Part shown: in pieces, positions 17,802-26,489 of the stretch
Layout: each line of letters begins with the position of its first letter
Position numbering within the stretch: position 1 is the first letter of the stretch
Assembly: GCA_009840005.1 (NCBI GenBank)
Contig: VXOR01000086.1
Coordinates: forward strand, 32,613-96,612
DNA length: 64,000 nt
Reading direction: 5' to 3'
From: Gemmatimonadota bacterium
Lineage (GTDB): Bacteria > Latescibacterota > UBA2968 > UBA8231
Notes under the pieces: model-generated
What the model was told of the DNA's origin: nothing
What the model saw: only the letters and a program-made list of their open reading frames with translations
Databases searched by the model: none
Position numbers and translations under genes: made by a program

Positions 17802-20567
17802 ATGCCGAGTGACAATCAGACGCCAGAACAGGCAGCGCGAGACAAAATCGACAAACAGCTATCCGATGCGAGTTGGATAGTTCAGGACTACAACAAAATC
17901 GACTTCAGCGCTGGCCTCGGGATCGCCGCTCGTGAGTATCAGACGGATGTTGGCCCAGCCGACTACGTTCTCTTTGTCGACAAGAAACCTGCCTGCGTTG
18001 TCGAGGCCAAGCGTGAGGACTGGGGCCAGAGGATCACAACTGTCGAGGAGCAATCCACCACTTATGCCGCTGCCAACCTCAAGTGGGTGAACAATCAAGA
18101 CCCCCTGCCATTCGTCTATGAAACGACCGGCGTGCTCACTCGCTTCACCGACAGCCGCGATCCAAAACCCCGCTCCCGAGAGGTGTTCAACTTCCCGCGG
18201 CCAGAGACAATACAGGACTGGCTCACCCAGTCGGCCTCGCTTCGCGAGCGGCTTCAAGGAATCCCGAGTTTAGACCCCACCGGATTGCGAGCGTGCCAAG
18301 TCAACGCCATTGAGAAGCTCGAAGTATCCTTCAAAGATGACCGTCCACGCGCCCTCATTCAGATGGCCACTGGCTCGGGCAAGACCTACGCCGCCATCAC
18401 CTCGATCTACCGGCTACTCAAACACGCTGACGCCAAGCGCATCCTCTTTCTCGTAGATACCAAGCATCTGGGCGAACAGGCCGAGCAGGAATGCATGGCC
18501 TACGTGCCCAGTGATGACAACCGGAAATTCACCGAGCTCTACAACGTCCGGCGTCTCAAATCGTCTTATGTCCCCAAGGACAGCCAAGTCTGCATCAGCA
18601 CCATCCAGCGCATGTATTCGATCCTGAAGGGCGAGGAGTTGGACGAATCCCTTGAAGAGAGCAATCCGGCGGAAATGGTTAAGCCCAAAAAACCGATGCC
18701 GGTTGTCTATAACGACAAAATTCCACCCGAGTTCTTCGACTTCATCGTCATCGACGAGTGCCACCGCTCGATCTACAACCTTTGGCGTCAGGTCTTGGAG
18801 TATTTCGACGCCTATCTCATCGGCCTAACCGCGACGCCGGACAACCGCACCTACGGATTCTTCAAGAAGAACATCGTCAGCGAGTACACCCATGAGCAAG
18901 CCGTTGCCGACGGCGTCAATGTCGGCAACGAGATCTACGTCATTGATACGAAACGGACGAGGCACGGCGGCCAGCTTGAAACCGGCCAGCAGGTCGAAAG
19001 GCGCGAGCGCTTGACCCGCCGCAAGCGCTGGGAGATCCAAGATGAAGACTTCACCTATGGTGCCCAGGAGCTCGACCGTGCCGTCGTCAATCCTGATCAA
19101 ATCCGCACCGTCATTCGCACCTTCCACGACAAGCTGCCCGAGATATTTCCGGGCCGCAACGAAGTCCCGAAGACGCTGATATTTGCCAAGACCGACAGCC
19201 ACGCCGACGACATCATCCAGACTGTGCGTGAGGAATTCGCCGAAGGCAACGAGTTCTGCAAGAAGGTCACCTACAAAACCGCAGAAGACCCAAAATCTGT
19301 CCTCGCTCAGTTCCGCAACGACTACTACCCGCGCATCGCCGTGACCGTGGATATGATCGCCACGGGTACCGACGTCAGGCCGCTCGAATGCCTGCTTTTC
19401 ATGCGAGACGTGAGGAGTCGCAACTATTTCGAGCAGATGAAGGGCCGTGGCACGCGCACACTCGACCACGACGATCTCAAGAAAGTCTCGCCCTCCGCTG
19501 TCAGTGGGAAGACCCACTATGTGATCGTGGACGCCGTCGGCGTCACAAAATCACTCAAGACTGCCAGCCAGCCGCTCATCACTGAACCCTCCGTGCCACT
19601 CAAGGACCTCGCCATGAGCGTGATGATGGGCGTGTACAACGAAGACACCGTGAGCTCCCTTGCCGGTCGCCTCGCTAGGCTCAACCAGCAACTCGACCCA
19701 ACTGAACAGGAGCGGATCAAGGAGCAAGCCGGCGGCATCGAACTCACCAACATCGTCGGCAATCTGCTGAAGGCCATCGACCCAGACCAAATCGAAGCGA
19801 AGGCCCGCGAGACCGAGCGCGTGCCCGACGATGATGAGCCGTCACCGGCCGCACGCGAAACGGCCCAAGAGCAGCTAGTCCGTGACGCTGCCAGCGTTTT
19901 CAACGGCGAGTTGATCGAGCTGATTGACTCGATTCGGCGCGACAAGGAACAGACCATCGACCACGACAGCCTAGACACTGTGGAGCGCGCCGAATGGGAA
20001 GGCGACGCGCACGAGAATGCCGAAGCCATGGCACAGGAGTTCCGCCAGTATTTGGAAGCGAATCGAGACAAGATCGAAGCCCTGACCATCTTCTACACCC
20101 AACCGCATAGGCGCAGAGAGCTAACATTCGAGATGATCCGCGAGGTTTTCGACAAGCTCAAGAGAGACCAGCCTCGACTAGCCCCTTTGCGGGTCTGGCA
20201 GGCATACTCCTTGCTGGATGAATACAAGGGCAGCCAACCGGCCAGTGAACTGACCGCGCTCGTGGCGTTGATCCGCCGCGTCTGCGGTATCGACGCGACG
20301 CTGTCTCCCTATTCGGAAACTGTGCGCCGCAATTTTAAGAATTGGATTATGACGCATCACAGCGGCGGCGGAGAGAAGTTCAACGAGGAGCAGATGGACT
20401 GGCTACGCATGATCCGCGACCACATCATCACCTCGTTTCATCTGGGCCGCGACGATCTGGACATGGCTCCGTTCGATGGTAAGGGCGGCATGGGGCAGAT
20501 GTACAAGCTCTTTGGCGACCGGATGGATAGCGTGATTGATGAGTTGAATGAGGCGTTGGCGGCGTGA
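17802..20567 (+). CDS. hsdR: type I restriction enzyme R subunit (EcoEI-like)
   Basis: A 921-residue HsdR: nuclease and ATP-dependent translocase of a type I restriction complex. The PD-(D/E)xK nuclease lies near the N-terminus (PADYVLFVDKKP, then CVVEAKRE). The SF2 motor follows, with Walker A MATGSGKT at residues 188-195, DECH at 318-321, LIGLTATPDNRTYG, and the later MIATGTDVRPLECLLFMRDV and QMKGRGTRT motifs. The C-terminal EcoEI_R_C-type domain ends QMYKLFGDRMDSVIDELNEA. Full length and apparently intact. It is separated from hsdS by a VapBC-like pair and by a second, diverged copy of its own 3' end, so it may not be the R subunit originally paired with this hsdS. Confidence 0.93.
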   Translation: MPSDNQTPEQAARDKIDKQLSDASWIVQDYNKIDFSAGLGIAAREYQTDVGPADYVLFVDKKPACVVEAKREDWGQRITTVEEQSTTYAAANLKWVNNQDPLPFVYETTGVLTRFTDSRDPKPRSREVFNFPRPETIQDWLTQSASLRERLQGIPSLDPTGLRACQVNAIEKLEVSFKDDRPRALIQMATGSGKTYAAITSIYRLLKHADAKRILFLVDTKHLGEQAEQECMAYVPSDDNRKFTELYNVRRLKSSYVPKDSQVCISTIQRMYSILKGEELDESLEESNPAEMVKPKKPMPVVYNDKIPPEFFDFIVIDECHRSIYNLWRQVLEYFDAYLIGLTATPDNRTYGFFKKNIVSEYTHEQAVADGVNVGNEIYVIDTKRTRHGGQLETGQQVERRERLTRRKRWEIQDEDFTYGAQELDRAVVNPDQIRTVIRTFHDKLPEIFPGRNEVPKTLIFAKTDSHADDIIQTVREEFAEGNEFCKKVTYKTAEDPKSVLAQFRNDYYPRIAVTVDMIATGTDVRPLECLLFMRDVRSRNYFEQMKGRGTRTLDHDDLKKVSPSAVSGKTHYVIVDAVGVTKSLKTASQPLITEPSVPLKDLAMSVMMGVYNEDTVSSLAGRLARLNQQLDPTEQERIKEQAGGIELTNIVGNLLKAIDPDQIEAKARETERVPDDDEPSPAARETAQEQLVRDAASVFNGELIELIDSIRRDKEQTIDHDSLDTVERAEWEGDAHENAEAMAQEFRQYLEANRDKIEALTIFYTQPHRRRELTFEMIREVFDKLKRDQPRLAPLRVWQAYSLLDEYKGSQPASELTALVALIRRVCGIDATLSPYSETVRRNFKNWIMTHHSGGGEKFNEEQMDWLRMIRDHIITSFHLGRDDLDMAPFDGKGGMGQMYKLFGDRMDSVIDELNEALAA

Positions 20568-20661
20568 GTTGTCCTTGATATTATTTTCTTTACAAGTTAA
20601 TGTTTAGTAAAGCAATCGTTGTAATTCCCCTGTCAACAAGCAAAGTGCATTGGAGTTGATG

Positions 20662-20898
20662 ATGCCCAAAATCAGCGCGAAGCGCCAACTCACGCTTCCG
20701 GCCAATCAGTGCCGATTAGCCGGTATTGAGCCTGGTGACGAATGCCGAAGTTTCGTTGCCAATGGTCGCATTACCATAGTCCGCCAGCAGCTTGGCAGTG
20801 CTTGGGGATGTCTCGCTCATCTGCGAGCGAACGAGACGGTCTCCGATGAGCAGTCGCGTCAAGGTGCCATTGAACGGAAGCGGGGATATACGCCTTGA
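20662..20898 (+). CDS. AbrB/VapB-like antitoxin
   Basis: A 78-residue protein with an N-terminal swapped-hairpin AbrB (SpoVT) motif (KISAKRQLTLPANQCRLAGI, then EPGDECRSF). This is the DNA-binding half of MazE/VapB-type antitoxins. The ATG at 20662 has GGAG 6 nt upstream; an adjacent ATG at 20659 is equally in frame. Its stop overlaps the toxin start by 4 nt. The variable C-terminal half would bind the toxin. Confidence 0.75.
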   Translation: MPKISAKRQLTLPANQCRLAGIEPGDECRSFVANGRITIVRQQLGSAWGCLAHLRANETVSDEQSRQGAIERKRGYTP

Positions 20899-21296
20899 TT
20901 GCGATCGATACCAATGTTTTGCTCCGCTATCTCCTCAGAGACGACGAAGCGCAAGCGGAAAGAGCGCGTCGTATTTTTGAACGTGCGGAGCGCATTCTCA
21001 TTACGGACGTTGTGTTGGCGGAGGCGTTGTGGACGTTGATGGGACGCCGGTATGACGCGGCTAAGTCCGACCTGATCGCCGTCGTCGATAAACTGTTGCA
21101 AGAACCCAAAGTTCGCTTTGAGGACGATGAAGTGGTCTGGAGTGCCTTGCAGGCATATCGTGAGACAGGTGCAGATTTCGCCGATGCCCTAATCGTACAC
21201 AAGGCACTGAAGACGGCAACTCTTGGCCATGAGGTGGACACCGTGTACACGTTTGATGCCGCCGCGTTACAATTGCCGCACACTACTGAGCCGTAG
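20895..21296 (+). CDS. VapC-like PIN-domain toxin
   Basis: A 133-residue PIN nuclease. Acidic active-site positions are visible: AIDTNVLLRYLLRDD, DVVLAEALW, and TGADFADALIVHKA with the usual trailing TFDAAA. VapC toxins cleave structured RNAs such as initiator tRNA or rRNA loops. Translation begins at a TTG overlapping the antitoxin stop (TTGA). The pair sits between hsdR and hsdS. Confidence 0.85.
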   Translation: MIAIDTNVLLRYLLRDDEAQAERARRIFERAERILITDVVLAEALWTLMGRRYDAAKSDLIAVVDKLLQEPKVRFEDDEVVWSALQAYRETGADFADALIVHKALKTATLGHEVDTVYTFDAAALQLPHTTEP

Positions 21297-21323
21297 CGCG
21301 GCACCGGTGTCGATACTTCATGA

Positions 21324-21419
21324 AGGGAGAAGGATGAAGGCGTGGAGCAGATGTACAAGCTCTTTGGCGAGCGGATGGATGATGTGATTGATGAGTTGAA
21401 TGAGGCGTTGGCGGCATAG
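21324..21419 (+). pseudogene. 3' remnant of a second hsdR allele
   Basis: Translates as a short tail ending GVEQMYKLFGERMDDVIDEL plus NEALAA and a stop. It matches the last 23 residues of the intact HsdR with conservative changes (D to E, S to D) and different silent bases. It is therefore a diverged allele, not a fresh copy. The frame is closed upstream by TGA at 21321. The stop TAG is directly followed by the GTG start of hsdS, the arrangement expected of an original hsdR-hsdS junction. Confidence 0.85.
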
Positions 21420-22973
21420 GTGACGACCGATTTTGTGAGTACCATGATTCCAAACGGATGGCAACAATGCGTTCTGCCCGACTTCGCGCACATCGTGATG
21501 GGGCAGTCACCGCCGTCAACAACCTACAACCGTTCTGGCGACGGTCTCCCCTTCTTCCAAGGAAAGGCGGAGTTTGGAGACCTATACCCAACGGTCAATA
21601 TATACTGCTCACAGCCCAACAAAATCGCCAAACAGGGTGCGACTCTCCTGTCAGTTAGAGCCCCAGTCGGACCGACCAATCTCGCGCAACAAGATTGTTG
21701 TATTGGCCGTGGTCTGGCAGCTATCCATTCTTGTGGTGGGATAGCTCCGAAGTTCCTCTTGTATCTTTTTAGAAGCATCGAACCCGAGATTTCGGGCAAG
21801 GGCACCGGCTCGACATTCAAAGCCATTACCAAGGGGTTTGTTGAAGATCTCCACTTTGGACTACCTCCTCTCAACGAACAGCGCCGCATCGTCGCCAAGA
21901 TTGAGGAACTATTTTCCGAACTGGACAAGGGCACCGAGAGCCTGAAGGCGGCGCGGGCGAAGCTCAATATCTACCGCCAAGCCGTGCTCAAGCACGCCTT
22001 CGAAGGCAAGCTCACAGCCCAGTGGCGCGAAGAGAACAAAGACAAACTTGAGACGCCCGAACAATTACTCGCTCGCATCAAACAGGAGCGGGAAGCGCGT
22101 TACGAACAGCAACTTCAGGAGTGGAAGGCCGCTGTAAAGGAATGGGAGGAAAGCGGAAAGTCTGGCAAGAGGCCGGCACGGTCCAGAATGCCCAAGCCGG
22201 TGTCAACGATGGCAGAAGAGGAGATTTCCCACCTAGAATCACTGCCGAGTGGTTGGCTATGGTTGACCGCTGAGTCTGTAGGAATCGTCCAACTCGGTCG
22301 ACAACGTTCTCCAAAGAATAGATCTAAGGATTACCCCACGAAGTACATTCGAGCTGCGAACATTACGGAACAGGGTTTGGATTTGGACGACGTTCTCGAC
22401 ATGGACTTCCTTCCTCACGAACTAAGCGCATACCGTCTGGAAAAGGGTGATTTGGTGCTGTCTGAAGCATCCGGCAGCGCAGCGCAAGTCGGGAAGCCAG
22501 CGATTTGGGACGATCAGATTCCGAATTGCTGCTTTCAAAACACCGTCATCAGACATCAACCATATTGTCGTGACTATGCGGTTTATCTGCTTTGGTTGTA
22601 TCGCTTCTTATATGTGAGCGGGAAATTCGCTCAAGTTGCAGGCGGCGTGGGAATCAATCACTTAAGTGCATTCAAGTTTGCTCAGATTGCGCTCCCTCTT
22701 TGCTCTCTGGCCGAACAGCAAGAAATTGTCCGACTGTTGGAAGAGCGATTCGCGGCGATCGAGCAGCAGGAACGAGAGATCGATTCGGCCTTGAATCAGG
22801 CGGAGATGCTGCGCCAATCCATCCTCAAGAAAGCCTTTACCGGCCAACTCGTCCCGCAGGACCCACGCGACGAACCGGCCTCGGTCCTTCTTGAGCGCAT
22901 CAAAGCCGAAAGAGAGAAGGCTGCGCAGAACAACCACTCCAAAAAAACAAGAAAGAAAAAGACGACCGCATGA
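21420..22973 (+). CDS. hsdS: type I restriction-modification specificity subunit
   Basis: A 517-residue HsdS that gives sequence specificity to the methylase and restriction complexes. Two target-recognition domains are evident. TRD1 spans residues about 8-165, beginning IPNGWQQCVLPDFAHIVMGQ. TRD2 spans about 275-430, beginning LPSGWLWLTAESVGIVQLG. Each is followed by the conserved helix (LNEQRRIVAKIEELFSELDK; LAEQQEIVRLLEERFAAIEQ) and by AFEGKLTAQW / AFTGQLVPQD. The start is GTG at 21420 (an ATG at 21444 is possible). It overlaps hsdM by 4 nt. Confidence 0.93.
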   Translation: MTTDFVSTMIPNGWQQCVLPDFAHIVMGQSPPSTTYNRSGDGLPFFQGKAEFGDLYPTVNIYCSQPNKIAKQGATLLSVRAPVGPTNLAQQDCCIGRGLAAIHSCGGIAPKFLLYLFRSIEPEISGKGTGSTFKAITKGFVEDLHFGLPPLNEQRRIVAKIEELFSELDKGTESLKAARAKLNIYRQAVLKHAFEGKLTAQWREENKDKLETPEQLLARIKQEREARYEQQLQEWKAAVKEWEESGKSGKRPARSRMPKPVSTMAEEEISHLESLPSGWLWLTAESVGIVQLGRQRSPKNRSKDYPTKYIRAANITEQGLDLDDVLDMDFLPHELSAYRLEKGDLVLSEASGSAAQVGKPAIWDDQIPNCCFQNTVIRHQPYCRDYAVYLLWLYRFLYVSGKFAQVAGGVGINHLSAFKFAQIALPLCSLAEQQEIVRLLEERFAAIEQQEREIDSALNQAEMLRQSILKKAFTGQLVPQDPRDEPASVLLERIKAEREKAAQNNHSKKTRKKKTTA

Positions 22974-24457
22974 ACCCCGCTCCCATCATCTCCAAAGTCT
23001 GGAGCTTCTGCACCACCCTACGCGATGACGGGGTGAGCTACGGCGACTACCTAGAACAGCTCACCTATCTGATCTTCCTCAAGATGGCCGACGAGTACGC
23101 CAAACCACCGTACAACCGCGACGTCGGCATCCCAGCCGAATTCAACTGGCAGAGCCTGAAGTCGAAAAGAGGTTCAGATCTCGAAGGACACTACATCACC
23201 CTGCTTCGTGAACTCGGCACCAAGACGAACATGCTAGGCCAGATCTTTACCAAGGCCCAGAACAAAATCCAAGACCCGGCAAAGCTATTCCGCCTCATCG
23301 ACATGGTAGATGACACCCAATGGGTGTCTATGGATGCCGACGTAAAAGGAGATATTTACGAAGGACTCTTGGAGAAGAACGCCGAAGATACCAAGTCCGG
23401 CGCCGGCCAGTATTTCACGCCGCGCGCGCTCATCTGCGCTATGGTCGAATGCGTCCGCCCCGAACCGGGCACGCTCATCGCCGACCCGGCCTGCGGCACA
23501 GGCGGTTTTTTTCTCGCCGCCTACGACTTCATCACCAACCCGGACAACTTCAACCTAGACAGGAACCAGAAGGCGTTCCTGAAGTACGAGGCGTTTCACG
23601 GCAACGAGATCGTCGCCAATACACGCCGTCTGTGCCTGATGAACATGTTCCTGCACAACATCGGCGAGATCGACGGCGGCGTGTCCATATCGCCCAATGA
23701 CTCGCTGGTGGCCGATAGCGGAGAGCGCTTTGATTATGTCCTCGCAAATCCACCCTTCGGCAAGAAAAGCTCCATGAGCTTCACGAACGAGGAAGGCGAA
23801 CAGGAGAAAGACGACCTCACCTACAACCGGCAGGACTTCTGGGCGACAACCTCAAACAAACAACTAAATTTCGTGCAGCATATCCGCACAATGCTCAAGA
23901 CCACTGGCCGCGCCGCCGCCGTCGTTCCCGACAACGTGCTGTTTGAAGGCGGTGCCGGTGAGACGATCCGCAAGAAGCTGCTGGATAACACCGACCTACA
24001 CACCATCCTACGCCTGCCGACCGGCGTGTTCTACGCCCAAGGCGTCAAGGCCAATGTGATCTTCTTCGACAACCACGAAGCCAGCCCGAACCCTTGGACG
24101 AAGCAAGTCTGGTACTACGACTACCGCACCAATATTCACCACACTCTTAAGAAGAACCCGATGCGCTTCGAGGATCTGTCGGACTTCATAAGCTGCTATA
24201 ACCCGCAGAACCGACACCAGCGCAAGGCGACTTGGGACGAAAACGACTCACCAGAAGGCCGTTGGCGCAGCTACAGCTACGAAGAAATCAGCGCCCGCGA
24301 CAAAACCAGTCTCGACATCTTCTGGCTCAAGGACGAAAGCCTAACGGACTTGGACAACCTGCCCGAACCCGACGAACTCGCCGAAGAGATCATCGAGAAC
24401 CTAGAGGCAGGTCTCAACAGCTTCCGCGAAGTCTTAGCCGGTTTGGAGACGCGGTAA
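22970..24457 (+). CDS. hsdM: type I restriction-modification DNA methyltransferase subunit
   Basis: A 495-residue N6-adenine methyltransferase. SAM-binding motif I is D172-PACGTGG and catalytic motif IV is N260-PPF, with AGQYFTPR just before motif I. The N-terminal HsdM helical domain (VWSFCTTLRDDGVSYGDYLE) is present. It methylates adenines at the sites chosen by HsdS and supplies the core of the restriction complex. It is coupled to hsdS by ATGA. A diverged copy of its first 124 nt recurs at 26105. Confidence 0.95.
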   Translation: MNPAPIISKVWSFCTTLRDDGVSYGDYLEQLTYLIFLKMADEYAKPPYNRDVGIPAEFNWQSLKSKRGSDLEGHYITLLRELGTKTNMLGQIFTKAQNKIQDPAKLFRLIDMVDDTQWVSMDADVKGDIYEGLLEKNAEDTKSGAGQYFTPRALICAMVECVRPEPGTLIADPACGTGGFFLAAYDFITNPDNFNLDRNQKAFLKYEAFHGNEIVANTRRLCLMNMFLHNIGEIDGGVSISPNDSLVADSGERFDYVLANPPFGKKSSMSFTNEEGEQEKDDLTYNRQDFWATTSNKQLNFVQHIRTMLKTTGRAAAVVPDNVLFEGGAGETIRKKLLDNTDLHTILRLPTGVFYAQGVKANVIFFDNHEASPNPWTKQVWYYDYRTNIHHTLKKNPMRFEDLSDFISCYNPQNRHQRKATWDENDSPEGRWRSYSYEEISARDKTSLDIFWLKDESLTDLDNLPEPDELAEEIIENLEAGLNSFREVLAGLETR

Positions 24458-24476
24458 TACGCCTTGTGATTGTACT

Positions 24477-24500
24477 TCACCGACATTAAGGTTACGCCCT
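24477..24500. repeat. 24-nt exact direct repeat, copy 1 (mandelate-racemase gene 5' fragment)
   Basis: Identical over 24 nt to 26497-26520, which encodes residues 3-10 of the enolase-superfamily protein (ITDIKVTP). Here it sits between the hsdM stop and the ATG of the ATP-binding protein gene, so it is an out-of-place fragment. The repeats flank the 24501-26496 segment. Confidence 0.85.
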
Positions 24501-26108
24501 ATGACCGGCAAACTTCCCATCAACATCGACCACCTGCTGCGCCAGCGCACCATCGAAGGCGAACGCATCGAGTACAAGGCTGGTTGGAATCCGCAGAGCG
24601 TGCTGCACACCATCTGCGCCTTTGCCAACGACTTCCACAACCTAGGCGGCGGCTACGTGGTCTTGGGCGTCGAGGAACAAAATGGTCGCCCAATTTTGCC
24701 GCCCAAGGGCATCAGGCCCGATGCCATCGATGCGATACAGAAGGAACTACTCAATCTGGGACATGCCGCCATACAGCCGCATTACCATCCCCTCACCGCT
24801 ACCTATAACGTCGATGGCCAGACCATCCTCGTCCTCTGGGTGCCCGGCGGCGAAACCCGTCCCTACAAAGCCAAAGTGAATCTGAGTGCAGAGCGCAACG
24901 ATTGGGCTTACTTCATTCGCAGACACAGCAGCACGGTTCGCGCCAAGGGTCAGGACGAGCGTGAGCTGCTCAGTCTAGCGGCCACAGTACCTTTTGACGA
25001 CCGCTATCGCCAGACTGCTTCGCTTGATGACCTGTCCCATCGGCTGATCCGTGAGTTTCTCGGTGAAATCGGCAGCGAACTGGCATCGGAAGCAGAGGGC
25101 CTATCTGTTGAGGACTTGGGCAAGCGCCTGAATATCGTCGGCGGCCCGCCCGAGGCGATGTTTCCGAAGAACGTCGGTCTGCTGTTCTTCAATGAGCGAC
25201 CAGACAAGTTTTTTCCGGCCACCCAGATCGATGTCGTGTGGTTTCCCGATGGGCCGGGCGGCGATCAGTTCGAGGAGAAGGAGTTCCGCGGGCCGTTGTC
25301 CATCATTCTCAGCGAGGCGATCAGTTACATTGAGCGGAACTACCTGAAGGAAACCGTCGTCAAGTATCCCCACAAGCCGGAGGCCGAGCGATTCTGGAAT
25401 TTTCCGATTGGTGCCATCGAAGAGGCGCTGGTGAACGCCATCTACCATCGCTCATACGAGGAGCGGGAGCCGGTTGAAGTTCGGATCACCCGCGAAGAGT
25501 TGCTGGTCTTGAGTTATCCCGGTGCAGACCGCTCCATCCGTATGGATGACTTCAAGAAGGGGCAGGCCGTGAGCAGGCGCTACCGGAACCGGCGTATTGG
25601 TGAGTTTCTGAAAGAACTCGACCTCGCCGAGGCGCGCTCAACCGGCGTGCCGAAAATTTTCCGGGCCATGCGACAGAACGGCTCACCCGAACCCATCTTT
25701 GAAAGCGATGAGGATCGGACCTGGTTTCGGGTGCGCCTGCCGGTACATGAACGGGTTTCTCTTGCGGCGACCGACCAAGATACCATACATGACACCCAAC
25801 AAGATAAGTCATTGAAAAATAAAGAGAAAGGTCAAGATACCCCCCAAGATACCCCCCAAGATAATGGTCATATTGAACGGCTAGTGGCAGCCCTGACCGG
25901 GGAGATGAGCCGTGCTGAATTGTTGGCGGCACTGCTACTCACAGACCGGAAAAACCTCAGAACATCCTACCTGCAACCGGCTCTTGACGCTGGCCTGATC
26001 GAGATGACTCTCCCCGACAAGCCCACTAGTCGCCACCAGCGCTATCGCCGAACTGCCGACGGCGAGGCGCTCGCTGAACAAATCAAACGGAAGAACGCCC
26101 CCACATGA
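24501..26108 (+). CDS. AlbA_2 / GHKL-type ATP-binding protein of the restriction locus
   Basis: A 535-residue protein. The N-terminal AlbA_2 (Schlafen-like divergent AAA_4) domain lies at about residues 12-130 (GERIEYKAGWNPQSVL, then FANDFHNLGGGYVVLGVEE). A central GHKL-type ATPase segment has E307-E-A-L-V-N312-A, YPGADRSIRMDDFKKGQAVS and LAEARSTGVPKIFRAM. A C-terminal winged helix starts near residue 450. A polar linker at about 425-450 contains tandem QDTP units. Such proteins recur beside type I restriction genes, but their role there is unresolved: regulation, or an additional defence effector. Its stop overlaps an hsdM-like start by ATGA, showing it once preceded another hsdM. Confidence 0.8.
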   Translation: MTGKLPINIDHLLRQRTIEGERIEYKAGWNPQSVLHTICAFANDFHNLGGGYVVLGVEEQNGRPILPPKGIRPDAIDAIQKELLNLGHAAIQPHYHPLTATYNVDGQTILVLWVPGGETRPYKAKVNLSAERNDWAYFIRRHSSTVRAKGQDERELLSLAATVPFDDRYRQTASLDDLSHRLIREFLGEIGSELASEAEGLSVEDLGKRLNIVGGPPEAMFPKNVGLLFFNERPDKFFPATQIDVVWFPDGPGGDQFEEKEFRGPLSIILSEAISYIERNYLKETVVKYPHKPEAERFWNFPIGAIEEALVNAIYHRSYEEREPVEVRITREELLVLSYPGADRSIRMDDFKKGQAVSRRYRNRRIGEFLKELDLAEARSTGVPKIFRAMRQNGSPEPIFESDEDRTWFRVRLPVHERVSLAATDQDTIHDTQQDKSLKNKEKGQDTPQDTPQDNGHIERLVAALTGEMSRAELLAALLLTDRKNLRTSYLQPALDAGLIEMTLPDKPTSRHQRYRRTADGEALAEQIKRKNAPT

Positions 26109-26239
26109 ACACCGCTCCCATCGTCTCCAAAGTCTGGAGCTTCTGCACTACCTTACGCGATGACGGGGTGAGCTATGGCGACTACCTAGAGCAGCTCACC
26201 TATCTGATCTTCCTCAAGATGGCCGACGTCTCCGACTAG
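26105..26239 (+). pseudogene. 5' remnant of a second hsdM
   Basis: The first 124 nt (26105-26228) match 22970-23093 of the intact hsdM with about 6 differences, mostly silent. The encoded 41 residues begin MNTAPIVSKVWSFCTTLRDD. Similarity stops abruptly at GCCGACG, and three unrelated codons lead to TAG at 26237. The rest of the gene is missing. Confidence 0.9.
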
Positions 26240-26248
26240 AGATAATCG

Positions 26249-26372
26249 ATGCCAAAACGACCCAATGTGATTCTTATCGTCGCCGACGACATGGGCTATG
26301 GCGATTTTGGCGTTTTTAACGACGGCCCGGCCCGCACGCCCCATCTCGACGCGCTGGTTGGCGAGGGGGTCG
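26249..26372 (+). pseudogene. 5' remnant of a sulfatase gene
   Basis: The first 41 residues are a textbook sulfatase start: RPNVILIVADDMGYGDFGVF, then RTPHLDALVGEGV, including the two metal-binding Asp. Sulfatases are normally 450-550 residues and need the later CxPxR formylglycine site, absent here. The frame continues to 26431 through unrelated sequence (QPDGSILEIVDG), suggesting fusion to the tail of another lost gene. Confidence 0.75.
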
Positions 26373-26489
26373 AGGCGGAAAGGCGGCGGATTCAGCCTGA
26401 CGGCTCTATATTGGAGATCGTGGACGGATGAAATACCCACCCGATAAGCACCTTCGTGCACATCCGAGTTTGCCAACGAAAGAGAGACC

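Noticed and set aside
20650..20661. TTG at 20650 as the start of the VapB-like gene
   Set aside because: The ATGs at 20659/20662 have GGAG at proper spacing and begin the AbrB motif.
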